A stretch of 45,686 nucleotides of DNA from Runella sp. (GCF_027484545.1 NZ_JAIXST010000021.1:1-45686), one strand, 5' to 3'. Counted from the stretch's first letter, positions 25,101 to 34,032 are shown. Program-made: numbers and translations. The notes: generated by a model from the sequence alone, not told the origin.

Positions 25101-26750
25101 GGTGTAGCCGTTATTGCCAATGAGGTAACGCCACAGGTTTTAGCTAAGAAACAATTAGAAGAAAGCGAACAACGTTTTCGCAACCTTGCCGATGAAAGCC
25201 CCATTTTTGTATTTATTGTAGAACCAAATGCCGAAGCTACCATCAGTTATTGGAACAAAACTTGGTTAGATTATACCGGGCAAACTTTTGAAGAAGCTTT
25301 GGGTAGAGCCTGGGAGGGAATCATCCATCCCGATGATGTGCCGGGCGTGATGAATACCTATGTTCTCGCTTTTGAAAAACAGCAATCGTATTTTCTCCCG
25401 GGCATCAGAGTGAAGCGGCACGATGGCGTTTATAGGTGGCACATGGTAAAGAGCAATCCCCACTATTTACCTAATGGCGAATTTAACGGATACATAGGAG
25501 TGGGGGTTGATATTCATGATAAGCAACAGGCGGAAGATGCTTTGAAAGAAAGTGAATCCCATTTCCGATCGATGGCTGACCTCATGCCGGCAAAAATAAG
25601 CAATGCCAGTGTAGACGGCAATGTTACTTATTTTAGTAAACACTGGCTGGACTTTACTGGATTAGATTTTGAAGAATTAAAAGAATTGGGATACCACAAA
25701 ATTATGCATCCTGATGAGTTGGAAGAATTTCACAAACGCCTTCAGAAAGCGGCAGAAACGGGAACTGATTTGGAGATGGAAATGCGGTTTTTGAATAAAG
25801 ATGGTGATTACAAATGGCATTTAAACATTGCCTCGCCCGTGAAAGATGAAACCGGCCAATTTAAAATGTGGATCAGCGTTACCACTGATATTAGTGAGCA
25901 GATAAAAACCAGAGACAACAACTTAGAGGATTACGAAATACATTCAAAAGACCTGGAAGAAAAAGTAACCCTACGCACCCTTGAGCTGAGCGATGCCAAC
26001 CAATTGCTCCTGCAAAAAAACGATGAACTTGGAAAGATGAACAAAGAACTGGAGTCGTTCAGCTACATCTCCAGCCACGATTTACAGGAACCGTTGCGCA
26101 AAATACAGGTCTTCGCCAAGCGAATACTCGAAAAAGAAGAGGCTGCTTTATCCGATAATGGCAAGGATTATTTTCACCGAATGCAAAGTGCGGCCAATCG
26201 AATGCAAACTCTCATTGACGATTTGTTGGCGTATTCACGGACCAACACGGCAGAGAGAAAATTTGAATACCTCCATCTGGCTAAAATCATTCAGGAGATC
26301 AAGGAAGAGCTCAAAGATGAGATACAGGAAAAACAGGCAATTCTGGAAGTGGGAAACCTGTATAAAATCCACATCATTCCTTTTCAATTCCGACAACTCA
26401 TTCAAAATCTGGTCAGTAATGCCCTCAAATTCTCGGATGCCGAACGTCTGCCTCACATTCGTATACAAAGTAAAATGGGTAAAGGTAGCGAATTTGCCAA
26501 CAGCAGGCTGTTACCCAAAAGTACGTATTGTCACATCTCTATCAGCGACAATGGAATTGGATTTGAACCCCAATACAGCGATCAAATCTTTCGGATTTTC
26601 CAACGCCTTCACGGCAAAGAAAAGTACGAAGGTACCGGAATAGGCTTGGCCATTGTCAAAAAAATTGTGGAAAACCACAATGGGGTTATCACCGCAACCG
26701 GCCAATTAAACCAAGGCGCTACCTTTGATATTTATCTCCCTCAGGACTGA
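22164..26750 (+). CDS. CheB-CheR-PAS-histidine kinase fusion
   Basis: 1528 aa from ATG 22164. CheB methylesterase (about 20-200) has catalytic S29 (GIGASAGG), H56 (VQHLDPNHES) and D149 (GTGSDGTKG). CheR methyltransferase spans about 220-495 with SAM site VWVAGCSTGQEAYS (322-335). A Glu-rich coiled coil at about 660-745 is built of repeated NEELxS/SEELQS heptads. Three or four PAS domains lie at about 750-1270. HisKA has H1305 in SYISSHDLQEPLRK, and the HATPase boxes are NLVSNALKFSD, ISDNGIGFEP and GTGIGLAIVKK. There is no membrane segment, so it is a cytoplasmic sensor. An octapeptide SRTERSRT (646-653) is written by a dispersed repeat. Confidence 0.92.
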   Translation: MKTDIGKADTDKPLIKSPNLFPVVGIGASAGGLDAFKKLLKAIPENSGMAYVLVQHLDPNHESLLPELLQKVTKVPVLEITDDIKVKPDHIYILPSNKMLVANDGVLELTPRITKKNELNLPIDLFFASLAEIHQSHAIGVVLSGTGSDGTKGLKAIKDHGGITFAQDEASAGYDAMPNSAVQANVVDFILSPDQIPQKLLEIIHAFAKSDADLQNLPQQEEEVFKKILTLLRIRKGTDFTYYKQTTIRRRILRRMTINKNEELGAYLHYLREYVTEQDVLYQDLLIPVTSFFRDPKVFDYLCESVFPHILKNKSIAAPIRVWVAGCSTGQEAYSIAICLKEFLADNGGAKAETIQIFASDLSAPAIVKARTGIYTKTELEGLTPQRLRLFFTKINDSYQVNKPIREMCVFAAHNFLKDPPFGKVDFISCRNVLIYMDSYLQKKALTTFHYALNPNGFLLLGKSETISSVPDLFASANKHDKLFSRKDMPGKFMLTTSRRSEQTLQDIDASPTKENLRTDFQKMADDIMLSKYTPAGVVVNEAMDIVHFRGKTGNYLEQLPGKPTHNLLQMAKSGLAFELRSILHKAKKEKITIIKENIPLEVNGSQRSINIEAFALPDTIEPHYFVIFHDNNLINSQSSIVKKNSRTERSRTTKKEDKDLLIQQLEKEIAQNREDMRAITEDQEAVNEELQSANEELLSGSEELQSLNEELESSKEELQSTNEELTVVNQEMRGLNEQISEARKYAEAIIANISTPLLVLDKNLRIKTANRAFYKKFQVDEHETEGRLIYHIGNRQWDIEALRLLLEQILPEHSKISAYEVRHTFQSIGERIMLLDVHEIKEEDDSEKLILLSINDITEQSIARKKVEESQHRYHNMIYTSPSLIAIFKGEDMIIEIANDAIIESWGKGKDIIGKSVFEVIPEMVEEGFDKMLLSVYKTGEPVRAYEIPITFVRNGKPELMHYTFIYQAQRDADGEIDGVAVIANEVTPQVLAKKQLEESEQRFRNLADESPIFVFIVEPNAEATISYWNKTWLDYTGQTFEEALGRAWEGIIHPDDVPGVMNTYVLAFEKQQSYFLPGIRVKRHDGVYRWHMVKSNPHYLPNGEFNGYIGVGVDIHDKQQAEDALKESESHFRSMADLMPAKISNASVDGNVTYFSKHWLDFTGLDFEELKELGYHKIMHPDELEEFHKRLQKAAETGTDLEMEMRFLNKDGDYKWHLNIASPVKDETGQFKMWISVTTDISEQIKTRDNNLEDYEIHSKDLEEKVTLRTLELSDANQLLLQKNDELGKMNKELESFSYISSHDLQEPLRKIQVFAKRILEKEEAALSDNGKDYFHRMQSAANRMQTLIDDLLAYSRTNTAERKFEYLHLAKIIQEIKEELKDEIQEKQAILEVGNLYKIHIIPFQFRQLIQNLVSNALKFSDAERLPHIRIQSKMGKGSEFANSRLLPKSTYCHISISDNGIGFEPQYSDQIFRIFQRLHGKEKYEGTGIGLAIVKKIVENHNGVITATGQLNQGATFDIYLPQD
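24099..24124. repeat. Dispersed repeat fragment in the CheB/CheR kinase gene
   Basis: The core CGTACTGAGCGAAGTCGAAC resembles the TGAGCGAAGTCGAA-type repeat found scattered in many bacterial genomes (from memory). It sits in frame in the linker between the CheR part and the coiled coil, after an A-rich run. Confidence 0.5.
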
Positions 26751-26761
26751 AAAACGGTAGT

Positions 26762-26780
26762 CCGCCATTGCGGCATTTTT
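26762..26780 (+). terminator. Possible weak terminator after the fusion kinase
   Basis: CCGC/GCGG with a CATT loop at 26762-26773, followed shortly by five Ts, 12 bp beyond the stop codon. The stem is only 4 bp, so the call is tentative. Confidence 0.35.
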
Positions 26781-26914
26781 CAACCATTCACTAAATAATT
26801 TTTCAGCCATTTACTAAATAGTAGAGTAATTTTAAGCTACTCAACAGGTAGTTGTCTTGACAAAACGTAAATTTACTTTTAACTTTCGTTTGATCAAGAA
26901 CCCGAAATTGCCTT

Positions 26915-28818
26915 ATGAAAAACTGTTGCCTGTGTTTGGCTTTTGTTTTACTCACTCTTCCATTTACTCACGCCCAACGAACTGTACCCAAAAGTGAAGA
27001 TTCATTGGCCGTTTTTCTCAAAACCCAACCCAAAGACACGCTGTACGTGTTGGCGATGCGTCCTTATGCGCTTATCCAAATTTACGAGAAAGCCGACTAC
27101 AAAAAAGCCGATTCGCTGGCCAATGAAGTACGCACACTCTCTGAAAAGCTTAATTACGGGCACGGTATTTATTTCTGTTATCTTATCAAAGCCATCATTC
27201 ACAATCAAAAAACGGAGGCTCGGTTATCGCTTACCAATTTCAGAAAGTGCTACGAAACCGTAAAAAAGTATAAACTCAGTAAATACCTCGAAGAAGCATC
27301 CCTCAATAATATCTCTGTCGCTTACGACCAATTAGGCAACAAAGACAGCACGCTGTTTTATGCAATTCAGGCGGCCGATGTTCAGGAAAAAGCCAATTTG
27401 CCAAAAATGGATTCTTCCCCTTATAATAGCATTGGCTCCATTTTGAAGGATTATAAAAAATACCCCGAAGCCCTTACGTATTACCAAAAGGGGCTTGCCA
27501 TTGCTCAAAAAGCGAACGACTTTCAAAATATCGCAATCACCGAAAACAAAATTGGCAACCTATGTGACGATTGGGGTAAAACTGACGTTGCCATCACCCA
27601 TTACAAGCGCGGGCTTGACTATGCCCATCAGGCAATCTATCCGCTGTTACAGACCGACTTATTGGTTAACCTTGGCCGAATGTATATTCAGAGAAAGCAA
27701 TATACCCTTGCCGAACAGTATCTGAAAGAAAACGATAAGTTATGCCGACAGTTGGAATCGCCAACGGCCCTGTACACCTCTTGTGTGTCTTTGGGGAAAC
27801 TTTACATGGAGCAAAAAAATACACTCTTGCCGAAAAATACTATCTGGAAGCCCTCCAACTTGCCAAAGAAACAGACAATATGGAAGATGTTGAAATCGTA
27901 AACAGGGCATTGGCGGCATTGTATAAATCGACCGATAACTTTAAAAAAGCATTTAGCTATCTGACCCAAGCCGAAATGGCTCATGACTCCATAACCACCT
28001 TAAATAACCACGAAAAAACGCAGGAATTGCTCACCAAATACGAAACCGAAAAGAAAGAGCAGCAAATCAAGCTGTTGGATCAGGAAAATCAAATTGCTAA
28101 TTTTCAACGAAATGCCTTTATGGGGGGCGGATTGCTGATTTTTCTTTTGGCAGGTATTACCATTGTGTTTTTGGGAAATCGAAACAAGCTAAAAAACCTA
28201 GAAGAAAAGCAGAAATTGCGCAACAAAATTGCCGAAGACCTCCACGACGAAGTGGGCAGCACCCTGAGCAGTATTTCGATTTTGAGCAACATTGCCCAAA
28301 AGAACCTGCAACAAAATCAATGGGAGAAAACCGAAACCATTATCAACAAAATCAGCCGCGACAGCCGTACTACCCTTGATGCCATGGACGACATTATTTG
28401 GTCGGTCAACCCAGACAACGATTCGCTGCGGCTTGTCATTTTACGGCTCAAAGAATTTGCCAATCCCTTGTTGGAAGCCCAAGAGATAGAGTGCGTATTT
28501 AAGATTCCGACGGATACGGTTAATGTGGTCGTGGGGATGATTCCCCGACGAAATTTGTATCTGATTGCCAAAGAAGCCATCAACAACGCCGCCAAATACG
28601 CCCAAGCTTCTAAGGTAACGGTGGAGATTCAAAAACAGAATAACGAGCTGATTTTAAACGTAGAAGACAACGGAAAAGGCTTTGATACCGAAGCGCCTTC
28701 TTCGCGCAATGGCCTAAAAAACATGGAAAAACGCGCCAAAGAAATCGCGGGTACACTTACCATAAACTCAGTGATTGATAAGGGAACGGCAGTTCGATTG
28801 CAACTGCCACTTGCCTGA
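26915..28818 (+). pseudogene. TPR sensor histidine kinase (HisKA_3 type), one frameshift
   Basis: ATG 26915 opens a signal-peptide protein with TPR repeats (about residues 50-300; for example ALTYYQKGLAIAQKAND) that runs out of frame after MEQKN. Adding one A to the A7 run at 27813-27819 gives QKKYTLAEKYYLEALQLA and continues the TPRs, then a coiled coil, one membrane helix (GGGLLIFLLAGITIVFLG), HisKA_3 with LHDEVGSTLSS and HATPase boxes EAINNAAKYA and VEDNGKGFD. The complete protein would be about 634 aa. Such kinases usually pair with a NarL/LuxR-type regulator; none is adjacent. It may be a true mutation, a phase-variable A-tract or a sequencing error. Confidence 0.85.
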
Positions 28819-28906
28819 TTTTCAACCGATTTTAAAAGCGTATAGCAACACCCTGGTATAACTACGCAGTGGCAAGTACGTAGTTTCCACATCGTATATT
28901 CCTACG

Positions 28907-28938
28907 ATTGCGGGCAGTTTGAAGCGATACTACCTTTG
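28907..28938 (+). promoter_or_regulatory. Candidate Bacteroidota sigma-A promoter of the serine hydrolase gene
   Basis: ATTG at 28907-28910 and TACCTTTG at 28931-28938 are separated by 20 nt, matching the TTTG / TAnnTTTG pattern known for the phylum. The predicted transcript start lies about 20 nt before the ATG at 28964. Confidence 0.45.
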
Positions 28939-28963
28939 TAGCATCAAATTAAACTTCCAAAAA

Positions 28964-30202
28964 ATGAAAACGCTATTAAACTCTGCTCTTTTTCTTATCT
29001 TATTTATAGTAGCTACTTCGTGTGACAAAACGGTAGAAGTAGGCCCCAACAACGCTACCCTCAATACCGATGATTTGGTGAAAGCCATTGCCAAAAGATT
29101 GGATGGAAAATGCGTCGGTTATCAATTGGTGATTTCGGTAAAAGGCTCCCAAAAAAGCATTTATGCGTACGGCGATGCTCGTTTGGCGCAGGATGGAAAC
29201 GCCCGTAAAATGAACGTTACCGACAAATTTAACTTGGCAAGTTGCAGCAAAACCATTACCGCTGCGGCTTTACTGCACGTACTCAATGCGCAGAAAAAAA
29301 GCGTGGATGATTTGATTCATCCCTATCTGCCTGCTCACTGGACGCTGAGTGCCGGGGTTAAAACCATCACATTCAAGCAATTGATGACCCACAGTTCGGG
29401 ATTTTCGAACAAAAGTTACGGCTCAGATTACGCTAATTTGAAAAAACTGGTCGGTGAAAGTCTCAAAGACAGTTCTAAGCCCGAGGTATATAACAACGCT
29501 AATTATGCCCTGATGCGTTTTCTGATTGTTTCTCTGGCTGGTCATGCCATTACCCCAATGCCTGATAAAGTAACCACATTAGGAGCCCAAACCATTGAAG
29601 ACACGCAAGCGCAGCAATATGCAGACAACTACATCAGTTATTGCCAACGCAATGTACTGGGTGTTTCGGGAAGTACGATGAGTTCTATCGTCTGTAAACC
29701 TACCGATGCAAGCCCCGCCCAATGTTATCAGTTTCCCGCCGACAATGGAAAAGGCACCGACTTTGGTGACATGACCCTCACCAACGCTGAACGGGGCTGG
29801 AACATGACATCTGTTCAAATGGCTGCTTTTTTCAGCACGCTGCATTACACCGAAAAAATCCTGCCCAAATCTTTGTCAGACATGATGAAATCTGACCGCG
29901 CTGGGTATGATATTAAGGGCCAAACGCCCACTGCGAAAGTCGGTTATTACGCTAAAAATGGCTTTTATCCTGGCAAGTTCGGTAACAAAGCCAACGACGG
30001 AGCTAATTTTGGTAAAATTTTCAACTCTGGTCAATTGGAATCCTGGTTTATCGGCTTTGACAATGATGTGCAAATCAGCTTCATTGCCAACTCTCAGGTC
30101 TTTGTTACTTCCGACAGCAAAACCCTACCCAACGGAGACTTAGCAGCCAATTCAATCATTGCGGCATTCGACGAATGGTACCAATCGGGGATAAAGAAAT
30201 AA
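28964..30202 (+). CDS. Serine hydrolase of the beta-lactamase (class C/PBP4*) family, lipoprotein
   Basis: 412 aa from ATG 28964 (the frame opens at a TTG 45 nt upstream, before the predicted transcript start). A lipoprotein-type signal ends at VATSC. The SxxK motif is SCSK in NLASCSKTITAAALLH, and the YxN element is probably YNN of EVYNNANYALMRF. The sequence also shows TFKQLMTHSSGFSN, the family's HxSG block. It is likely an envelope-anchored esterase, D-aminopeptidase or carboxypeptidase-like enzyme, not necessarily an antibiotic-resistance enzyme. It is a stand-alone gene with its own promoter and a terminator. Confidence 0.8.
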   Translation: MKTLLNSALFLILFIVATSCDKTVEVGPNNATLNTDDLVKAIAKRLDGKCVGYQLVISVKGSQKSIYAYGDARLAQDGNARKMNVTDKFNLASCSKTITAAALLHVLNAQKKSVDDLIHPYLPAHWTLSAGVKTITFKQLMTHSSGFSNKSYGSDYANLKKLVGESLKDSSKPEVYNNANYALMRFLIVSLAGHAITPMPDKVTTLGAQTIEDTQAQQYADNYISYCQRNVLGVSGSTMSSIVCKPTDASPAQCYQFPADNGKGTDFGDMTLTNAERGWNMTSVQMAAFFSTLHYTEKILPKSLSDMMKSDRAGYDIKGQTPTAKVGYYAKNGFYPGKFGNKANDGANFGKIFNSGQLESWFIGFDNDVQISFIANSQVFVTSDSKTLPNGDLAANSIIAAFDEWYQSGIKK

Positions 30203-30229
30203 ACTGCGTTTTTTAAACAAGCCTATACT

Positions 30230-30271
30230 AAAAAGAGCACACATCAAACTGTTTCGATGTGTACTCTTTTT
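30230..30271. terminator. Bidirectional terminator (serine hydrolase / MoxR)
   Basis: AAAAAGAGCACACATC (30230-30245) pairs with GATGTGTACTCTTTTT (30256-30271) with one mismatch and a 10-nt loop. A- and T-runs on both flanks serve the two convergent genes. Confidence 0.85.
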
Positions 30272-30289
30272 GTTGAAATTTTTCAAAAA

Positions 30290-31138
30290 TCAATACGGCT
30301 TGAACCCCTTTGCTCTCAATGCCTGATACAGATCATTGTCCTGTTCGTTTTTCAACAGCGAACCCATAAAAGGCGGCACTTCGGGAAGTAATTCGAGGTC
30401 TTTGAGGTCATCGGCGGAGACTTTGGCCCACAAAAGCAGTTTTATCCAATCAATCAACTCACTTGTCGAGGGCTTCTTTTTCAGGGCTTTTACGTCACGA
30501 ACGGCAAAAAAAGCTTTCATGGCCCGTTCCAACAATTCTTTGTCCAAGTCAGGATAGTGTACCTGTACGATTTGCTGCATGGTTTCACGGTCCGGAAAAC
30601 GAATAAAGTGAAAGAAACACCGCCGCAAAAACGCATCGGGCAACTCCTTTTCATTGTTGGACGTAATAATTACAATCGGGCGCTGCTTGGCAGCAATGGT
30701 ACGGTTCAGTTCATAACAGTAAAACTCCATGCGATCGAGCTCCTGCAACAAATCGTTGGGAAACTCAATATCTGCTTTATCAATCTCGTCAATCAAAAGT
30801 ACCACTTGCTCTTCCGATTCAAACGCCTCCCACAATTTCCCTTTTTTGATGTAGTTTTCTACTTCATATACGCGCTTATCGCCCAATTGCGAATCCCGCA
30901 ACCGCGATACCGCATCGTACTCATACAGACCTTGGTGCGCATTGGTGGTGGATTTTACGTGCCACGTAATGAGCCGTTTACCGAGTGCCTTCGCCACTTC
31001 GTAGGCCAGCATGGTTTTACCCGTACCAGGCTCGCCTTTCAGTAACAGCGGTTTTTGTAAACTCACCGACGCATTGACCGCCACTGCCAACTCTCGCGTA
31101 GCCACGTATTTTTCAGTTCCTTGAAATTGCAGATTCAT
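30290..31138 (-). CDS. MoxR-family AAA+ ATPase
   Basis: 282 aa from ATG 31138. Walker A is GEPGTGKTM, Walker B is VVLLIDEIDKAD, sensor 1 is PIVIITSNNEKELPDAFLRR with the arginine finger. MoxR ATPases work with VWA proteins to mature or assemble enzyme complexes. The CoxE-like VWA protein at 20222 is the obvious partner in this window, though separated from it. The gene is convergent with the hydrolase and is followed upstream by the MazEF pair on the same strand. Confidence 0.88.
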   Translation of the reverse strand: MNLQFQGTEKYVATRELAVAVNASVSLQKPLLLKGEPGTGKTMLAYEVAKALGKRLITWHVKSTTNAHQGLYEYDAVSRLRDSQLGDKRVYEVENYIKKGKLWEAFESEEQVVLLIDEIDKADIEFPNDLLQELDRMEFYCYELNRTIAAKQRPIVIITSNNEKELPDAFLRRCFFHFIRFPDRETMQQIVQVHYPDLDKELLERAMKAFFAVRDVKALKKKPSTSELIDWIKLLLWAKVSADDLKDLELLPEVPPFMGSLLKNEQDNDLYQALRAKGFKPY

Positions 31139-31309
31139 ATTTTTAAATTATTGGGTTCAGACTGGAACACTGATTGTTATGATTATTATGATTTAATTCA
31201 AATCACATTTTAACATATAAAATCATCACTATGACGAGCCGAAATAATCAGATATCTATCTTTTCTTCGTTTAATTCAACTCATTTATTACCTGTTAAAT
31301 TATTCCGTT

Positions 31310-31633
31310 TCAAAATGTAAATAAAGCCACTAACGTCTGACTAATTTGAAAGTTCGTCAACTCATCCAATTTCCCGACTCGTTTGAGTAAGCGGGATTTG
31401 TCAATGGCACGGGTTTGGTCAAGAGCCACCTGACCGTTTTGGCCCAAAAATTGGCAATTGACCCGTGTCGGATACGCTTTTTGCGTACTTGTCAGCGGTG
31501 CTATCATCACAGTATTCAGCATTTTATTGACAACATCGGGCGATACCACGACACAGGGCCGTGTTTTGGCAATTTCGCTCCCTTGTGTCGGGTCGAGCGA
31601 TACCAGCCAAACTTCAAAGCGCTCAATTACCAT
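31310..31633 (-). CDS. mazF: MazF/PemK-type toxin
   Basis: 107 aa from ATG 31633 (a TTG lies two codons upstream). Family motifs are FEVWLVSLDPTQGSEIAKTRPCVVVSPD, TVMIAPLTST and LDQTRAIDKSRL; the P-C-V-V-V-S-P and T-S-T elements are the RNase core. It is expected to be an mRNA-cleaving ribonuclease. It overlaps the antitoxin gene by 7 nt, the usual antitoxin-first order on this strand. Confidence 0.88.
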   Translation of the reverse strand: MVIERFEVWLVSLDPTQGSEIAKTRPCVVVSPDVVNKMLNTVMIAPLTSTQKAYPTRVNCQFLGQNGQVALDQTRAIDKSRLLKRVGKLDELTNFQISQTLVALFTF

Positions 31634-31884
31634 TCCCAATCGGTGTTATCAAAGTCGTTGGCAATACCTTCCATTACATCATTTTCGGGCACTTCTTCGG
31701 CGGCTATCGCAGTTTGAAAAGCACCCTCCCACCCTTCTCGCGGATGCGATTTGTGAGGCATTAATACAATCGTATTTCCAACCACTTCCATTTCCACTTC
31801 CTTCTCAATTCCAACTTGCTCCAAAATGGTTTTGGGAATGATTACTCCACTCGAATTACCAATTTTGCGAATGACTTGTACCAT
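31627..31884 (-). CDS. mazE: MazE-type (AbrB/SpoVT fold) antitoxin
   Basis: 85 aa from ATG 31884. The N-terminal swapped-hairpin DNA-binding domain is VIRKIGNSSGVIIPKTIL ... VEMEVVGNTIVLMP. The C-terminal acidic tail (EEVPENDVMEGIANDFDNTDWEW) is the likely toxin-binding part. It should repress its own operon with the toxin. There is no other toxin-antitoxin gene here, and the pair lies just upstream of moxR on the same strand. Confidence 0.88.
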   Translation of the reverse strand: MVQVIRKIGNSSGVIIPKTILEQVGIEKEVEMEVVGNTIVLMPHKSHPREGWEGAFQTAIAAEEVPENDVMEGIANDFDNTDWEW

Positions 31885-32025
31885 TTTTTAGGATTGATTT
31901 GTTATAACAAACGTATAACATTATTTTAAGAAGTAAAAGCCCGGAAAGTAAAAACTACCTATAATTCACTGTTGCATTTCTAAACATTCGCCCCTATTCC
32001 TTAGTTTTGAACAAAAAAACTACCC

Positions 32026-32691
32026 ATGAAACCTACCATTGAACAATTGCATACTTCTCCCAACTACGAACTCATTGAATCTTTCCACATTGATGAAATG
32101 GGGAAATTTTTGATGCGGGAATTGGGAATGAAACAACCCGAGAATTCGCCTAAAAAGTCTAAACTGACCCTAAACAGAATCATTTTTTTACTGATTTTTG
32201 CAGGAATAGGCGGGGCAGTAGGTTGGAGTATAGGGAAGTTTATTCCCAAATCGGAAGGCGGTTTTACTGTTCTTACCAGTCAATTCGGGTTGGCATTTCT
32301 TGCCTTTTTCGTGGTCCTGTTGCCTATTCACGAAGGGATTCATGCGGTCGTTTTTAAAGCATTGAGAGCCAAAAAAGTGGGGTTTGGATGGTCTACCAAA
32401 AGCATGATTGTCTATGCCTACGCTCAAAAATTCGTCATGACACTCCGTGAAAATTCATGGGTAGCCGCAATGCCTTTCATCGTTATCACGATTTCGTTGG
32501 TAATTTTGTGGTATTTGTTTCCGCAATGGCAGTTATTTTGGGGAACTTCCTTATTCCTGCATACTTCTGCCTGCATCGGAGATTTTATTCTGATTCAGTA
32601 TTACCTAAAAAACAAAAACTACCTTATCTACACCTACGACGACATCGAAGGCGAGAAACGTTCTTATTTCTTCAAAGAAGTACGGCAATGA
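32026..32691 (+). CDS. DUF3267 membrane metalloprotease-like protein
   Basis: 221 aa from ATG 32026. The central motif VLLPIHEGIHAVVFKALR contains HExxH, embedded in hydrophobic helices (IIFLLIFAGIGGAVGWSIG, FGLAFLAFFVVLL, and two after the motif), like DUF3267/site-2 protease-like membrane proteins. A D in SACIGDFILIQYYL could be the third ligand. A TAnnTTTG box (TAGTTTTG at 32002-32009) lies upstream, but no well-spaced -33 element is seen. Its function is not known. Confidence 0.8.
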   Translation: MKPTIEQLHTSPNYELIESFHIDEMGKFLMRELGMKQPENSPKKSKLTLNRIIFLLIFAGIGGAVGWSIGKFIPKSEGGFTVLTSQFGLAFLAFFVVLLPIHEGIHAVVFKALRAKKVGFGWSTKSMIVYAYAQKFVMTLRENSWVAAMPFIVITISLVILWYLFPQWQLFWGTSLFLHTSACIGDFILIQYYLKNKNYLIYTYDDIEGEKRSYFFKEVRQ

Positions 32692-32750
32692 GGCAGTAGC
32701 ACGGACAAAATTTCAGTAAAAGTGTTATTTTTGTCAAAAAACAAGCAAGG

Positions 32751-33332
32751 ATGGAAGTAGTAGAAATGCACTACAAGCGCTTCAAATTCGACGATGACGA
32801 GTTTTACGCGTTTTGTCAGGAGAATGAGACATTGCGTTTTGAACGCGATGCTCAGGGAAATATATTTATTATGCCAAACACAGGAGGAAAGACGGGACGC
32901 CTTAATTCAAAATTAACTGCCCGATTTGAAATTTGGAACGAAAAAGCCCAATTAGGAGAAGTTTTTGATTCTTCTACCGCTTTCAAATTACCCAACAATG
33001 CCGTTCGTTCTCCTGACGTAGCTTGGATAAGCAATGAACGTTGGAATACACTCAGTGAAAAAGAGCAAACTCAATTCCCCCCTCTTTGTCCCGATTTTGT
33101 TCTTGAATTGGTATCTGCTACCGACGACCTGAAAGCTGCCAAATCCAAAATGCAGCAGGAATGGATCGCCAATGGTTGCCGATTGGCCTGGCTGATAGAC
33201 CCGCACGGTCAAACGGTTCACATTTACCGCGAAAACGGCGAAATTCAGATTGTAATCGGCTTTGATAAAAAACTTTCGGGAGAAAACGTCTTAGAAGGCT
33301 TCGAGTTAGAGTTATCCCCACTGAAAATGTAG
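32751..33332 (+). CDS. Uma2-family (DUF820) restriction-endonuclease-fold protein
   Basis: 193 aa from ATG 32751. The PD-(D/E)XK-type core shows RSPDVAWIS and CPDFVLELVSATDDL...K, with the late DPHGQTVHIYR strand. The family is common in filamentous and gliding bacteria and of unknown function; it is not a proven restriction enzyme. It overlaps the end of the convergent NodB deacetylase by 21 nt, so each gene's last codons are read on both strands. Confidence 0.85.
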   Translation: MEVVEMHYKRFKFDDDEFYAFCQENETLRFERDAQGNIFIMPNTGGKTGRLNSKLTARFEIWNEKAQLGEVFDSSTAFKLPNNAVRSPDVAWISNERWNTLSEKEQTQFPPLCPDFVLELVSATDDLKAAKSKMQQEWIANGCRLAWLIDPHGQTVHIYRENGEIQIVIGFDKKLSGENVLEGFELELSPLKM

Positions 33333-33989
33333 GTTTTCGAGTTTTTGATTGACCGGAACTTCCTGGGGCAAAGCTTCAAATCGATAACCCAAATTGGAGT
33401 AATGGTCCAATAGGTGCGGCAATACATAACTCATATTTCGCCACGCTTTGAGGCTGTCATGAAGCACAACGATGGAACCCGAACAGGTATGTTGCAGTGT
33501 TTTTTCGAGGCAACGCTCGGGTGAGAGGTATCTTTCAAAATCTCCCGTCAATACATCCCACATCACGATGTGGTAGTTTTTCAACAACGGCTTAGCCTGA
33601 CTCAATTTGATACGGCCATAAGGAGGGCGAAAAAGATTGGTTTGGATAGGCAACACTTCACGGCATTGCGCTACGTTTTCCCAATACAGTTCATCTTCAG
33701 TGTTCCATCCTTTGAGGTGATTGAAAGTGTGATTCCCGATGCTATGGCCTTTTGCAATCAGCTTTGCAAAAATATCTGGGTGCTTTTGTACATTATCTCC
33801 GATGCAGAAAAACGTACCTTTCGCCCCAAAACTTTCTAATTTTTCCAGTACCCACTCGGTTACGTACGGAATCGGGCCATCATCAAAAGTAAGATAAATT
33901 ACCTTTTCTTCGGTGGGAATATTCCACACAAAAGGAGCATAAAAGGCTTTTAACAAACGCGGTGATTTATGAACAAACAATGGGATCAT
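33312..33989 (-). CDS. Polysaccharide deacetylase (NodB family)
   Basis: 225 aa from ATG 33989. NodB motifs are TFDDGP (motif 1, catalytic D and metal D), HTFNH (motif 2, metal His pair), RPPYG (motif 3) and WDVLTGDF / VLHDS (motifs 4 and 5). The N-terminus has no clear signal peptide but a hydrophobic stretch (LLKAFYAPFVW). It follows the glycosyltransferase gene on the same strand, which suggests a shared job in making or modifying an envelope glycan. Confidence 0.88.
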   Translation of the reverse strand: MIPLFVHKSPRLLKAFYAPFVWNIPTEEKVIYLTFDDGPIPYVTEWVLEKLESFGAKGTFFCIGDNVQKHPDIFAKLIAKGHSIGNHTFNHLKGWNTEDELYWENVAQCREVLPIQTNLFRPPYGRIKLSQAKPLLKNYHIVMWDVLTGDFERYLSPERCLEKTLQHTCSGSIVVLHDSLKAWRNMSYVLPHLLDHYSNLGYRFEALPQEVPVNQKLENLHFQWG

Positions 33990-34032
33990 AGCTGCGAACC
34001 ATTAAAAATGCGTCAGTTGAGATTCTGTTTTT

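Noticed and set aside
27813-27819. Programmed ribosomal frameshift at A7
   Set aside because: No conserved stimulatory element seen; a plain indel or phase variation is simpler, though not excluded.
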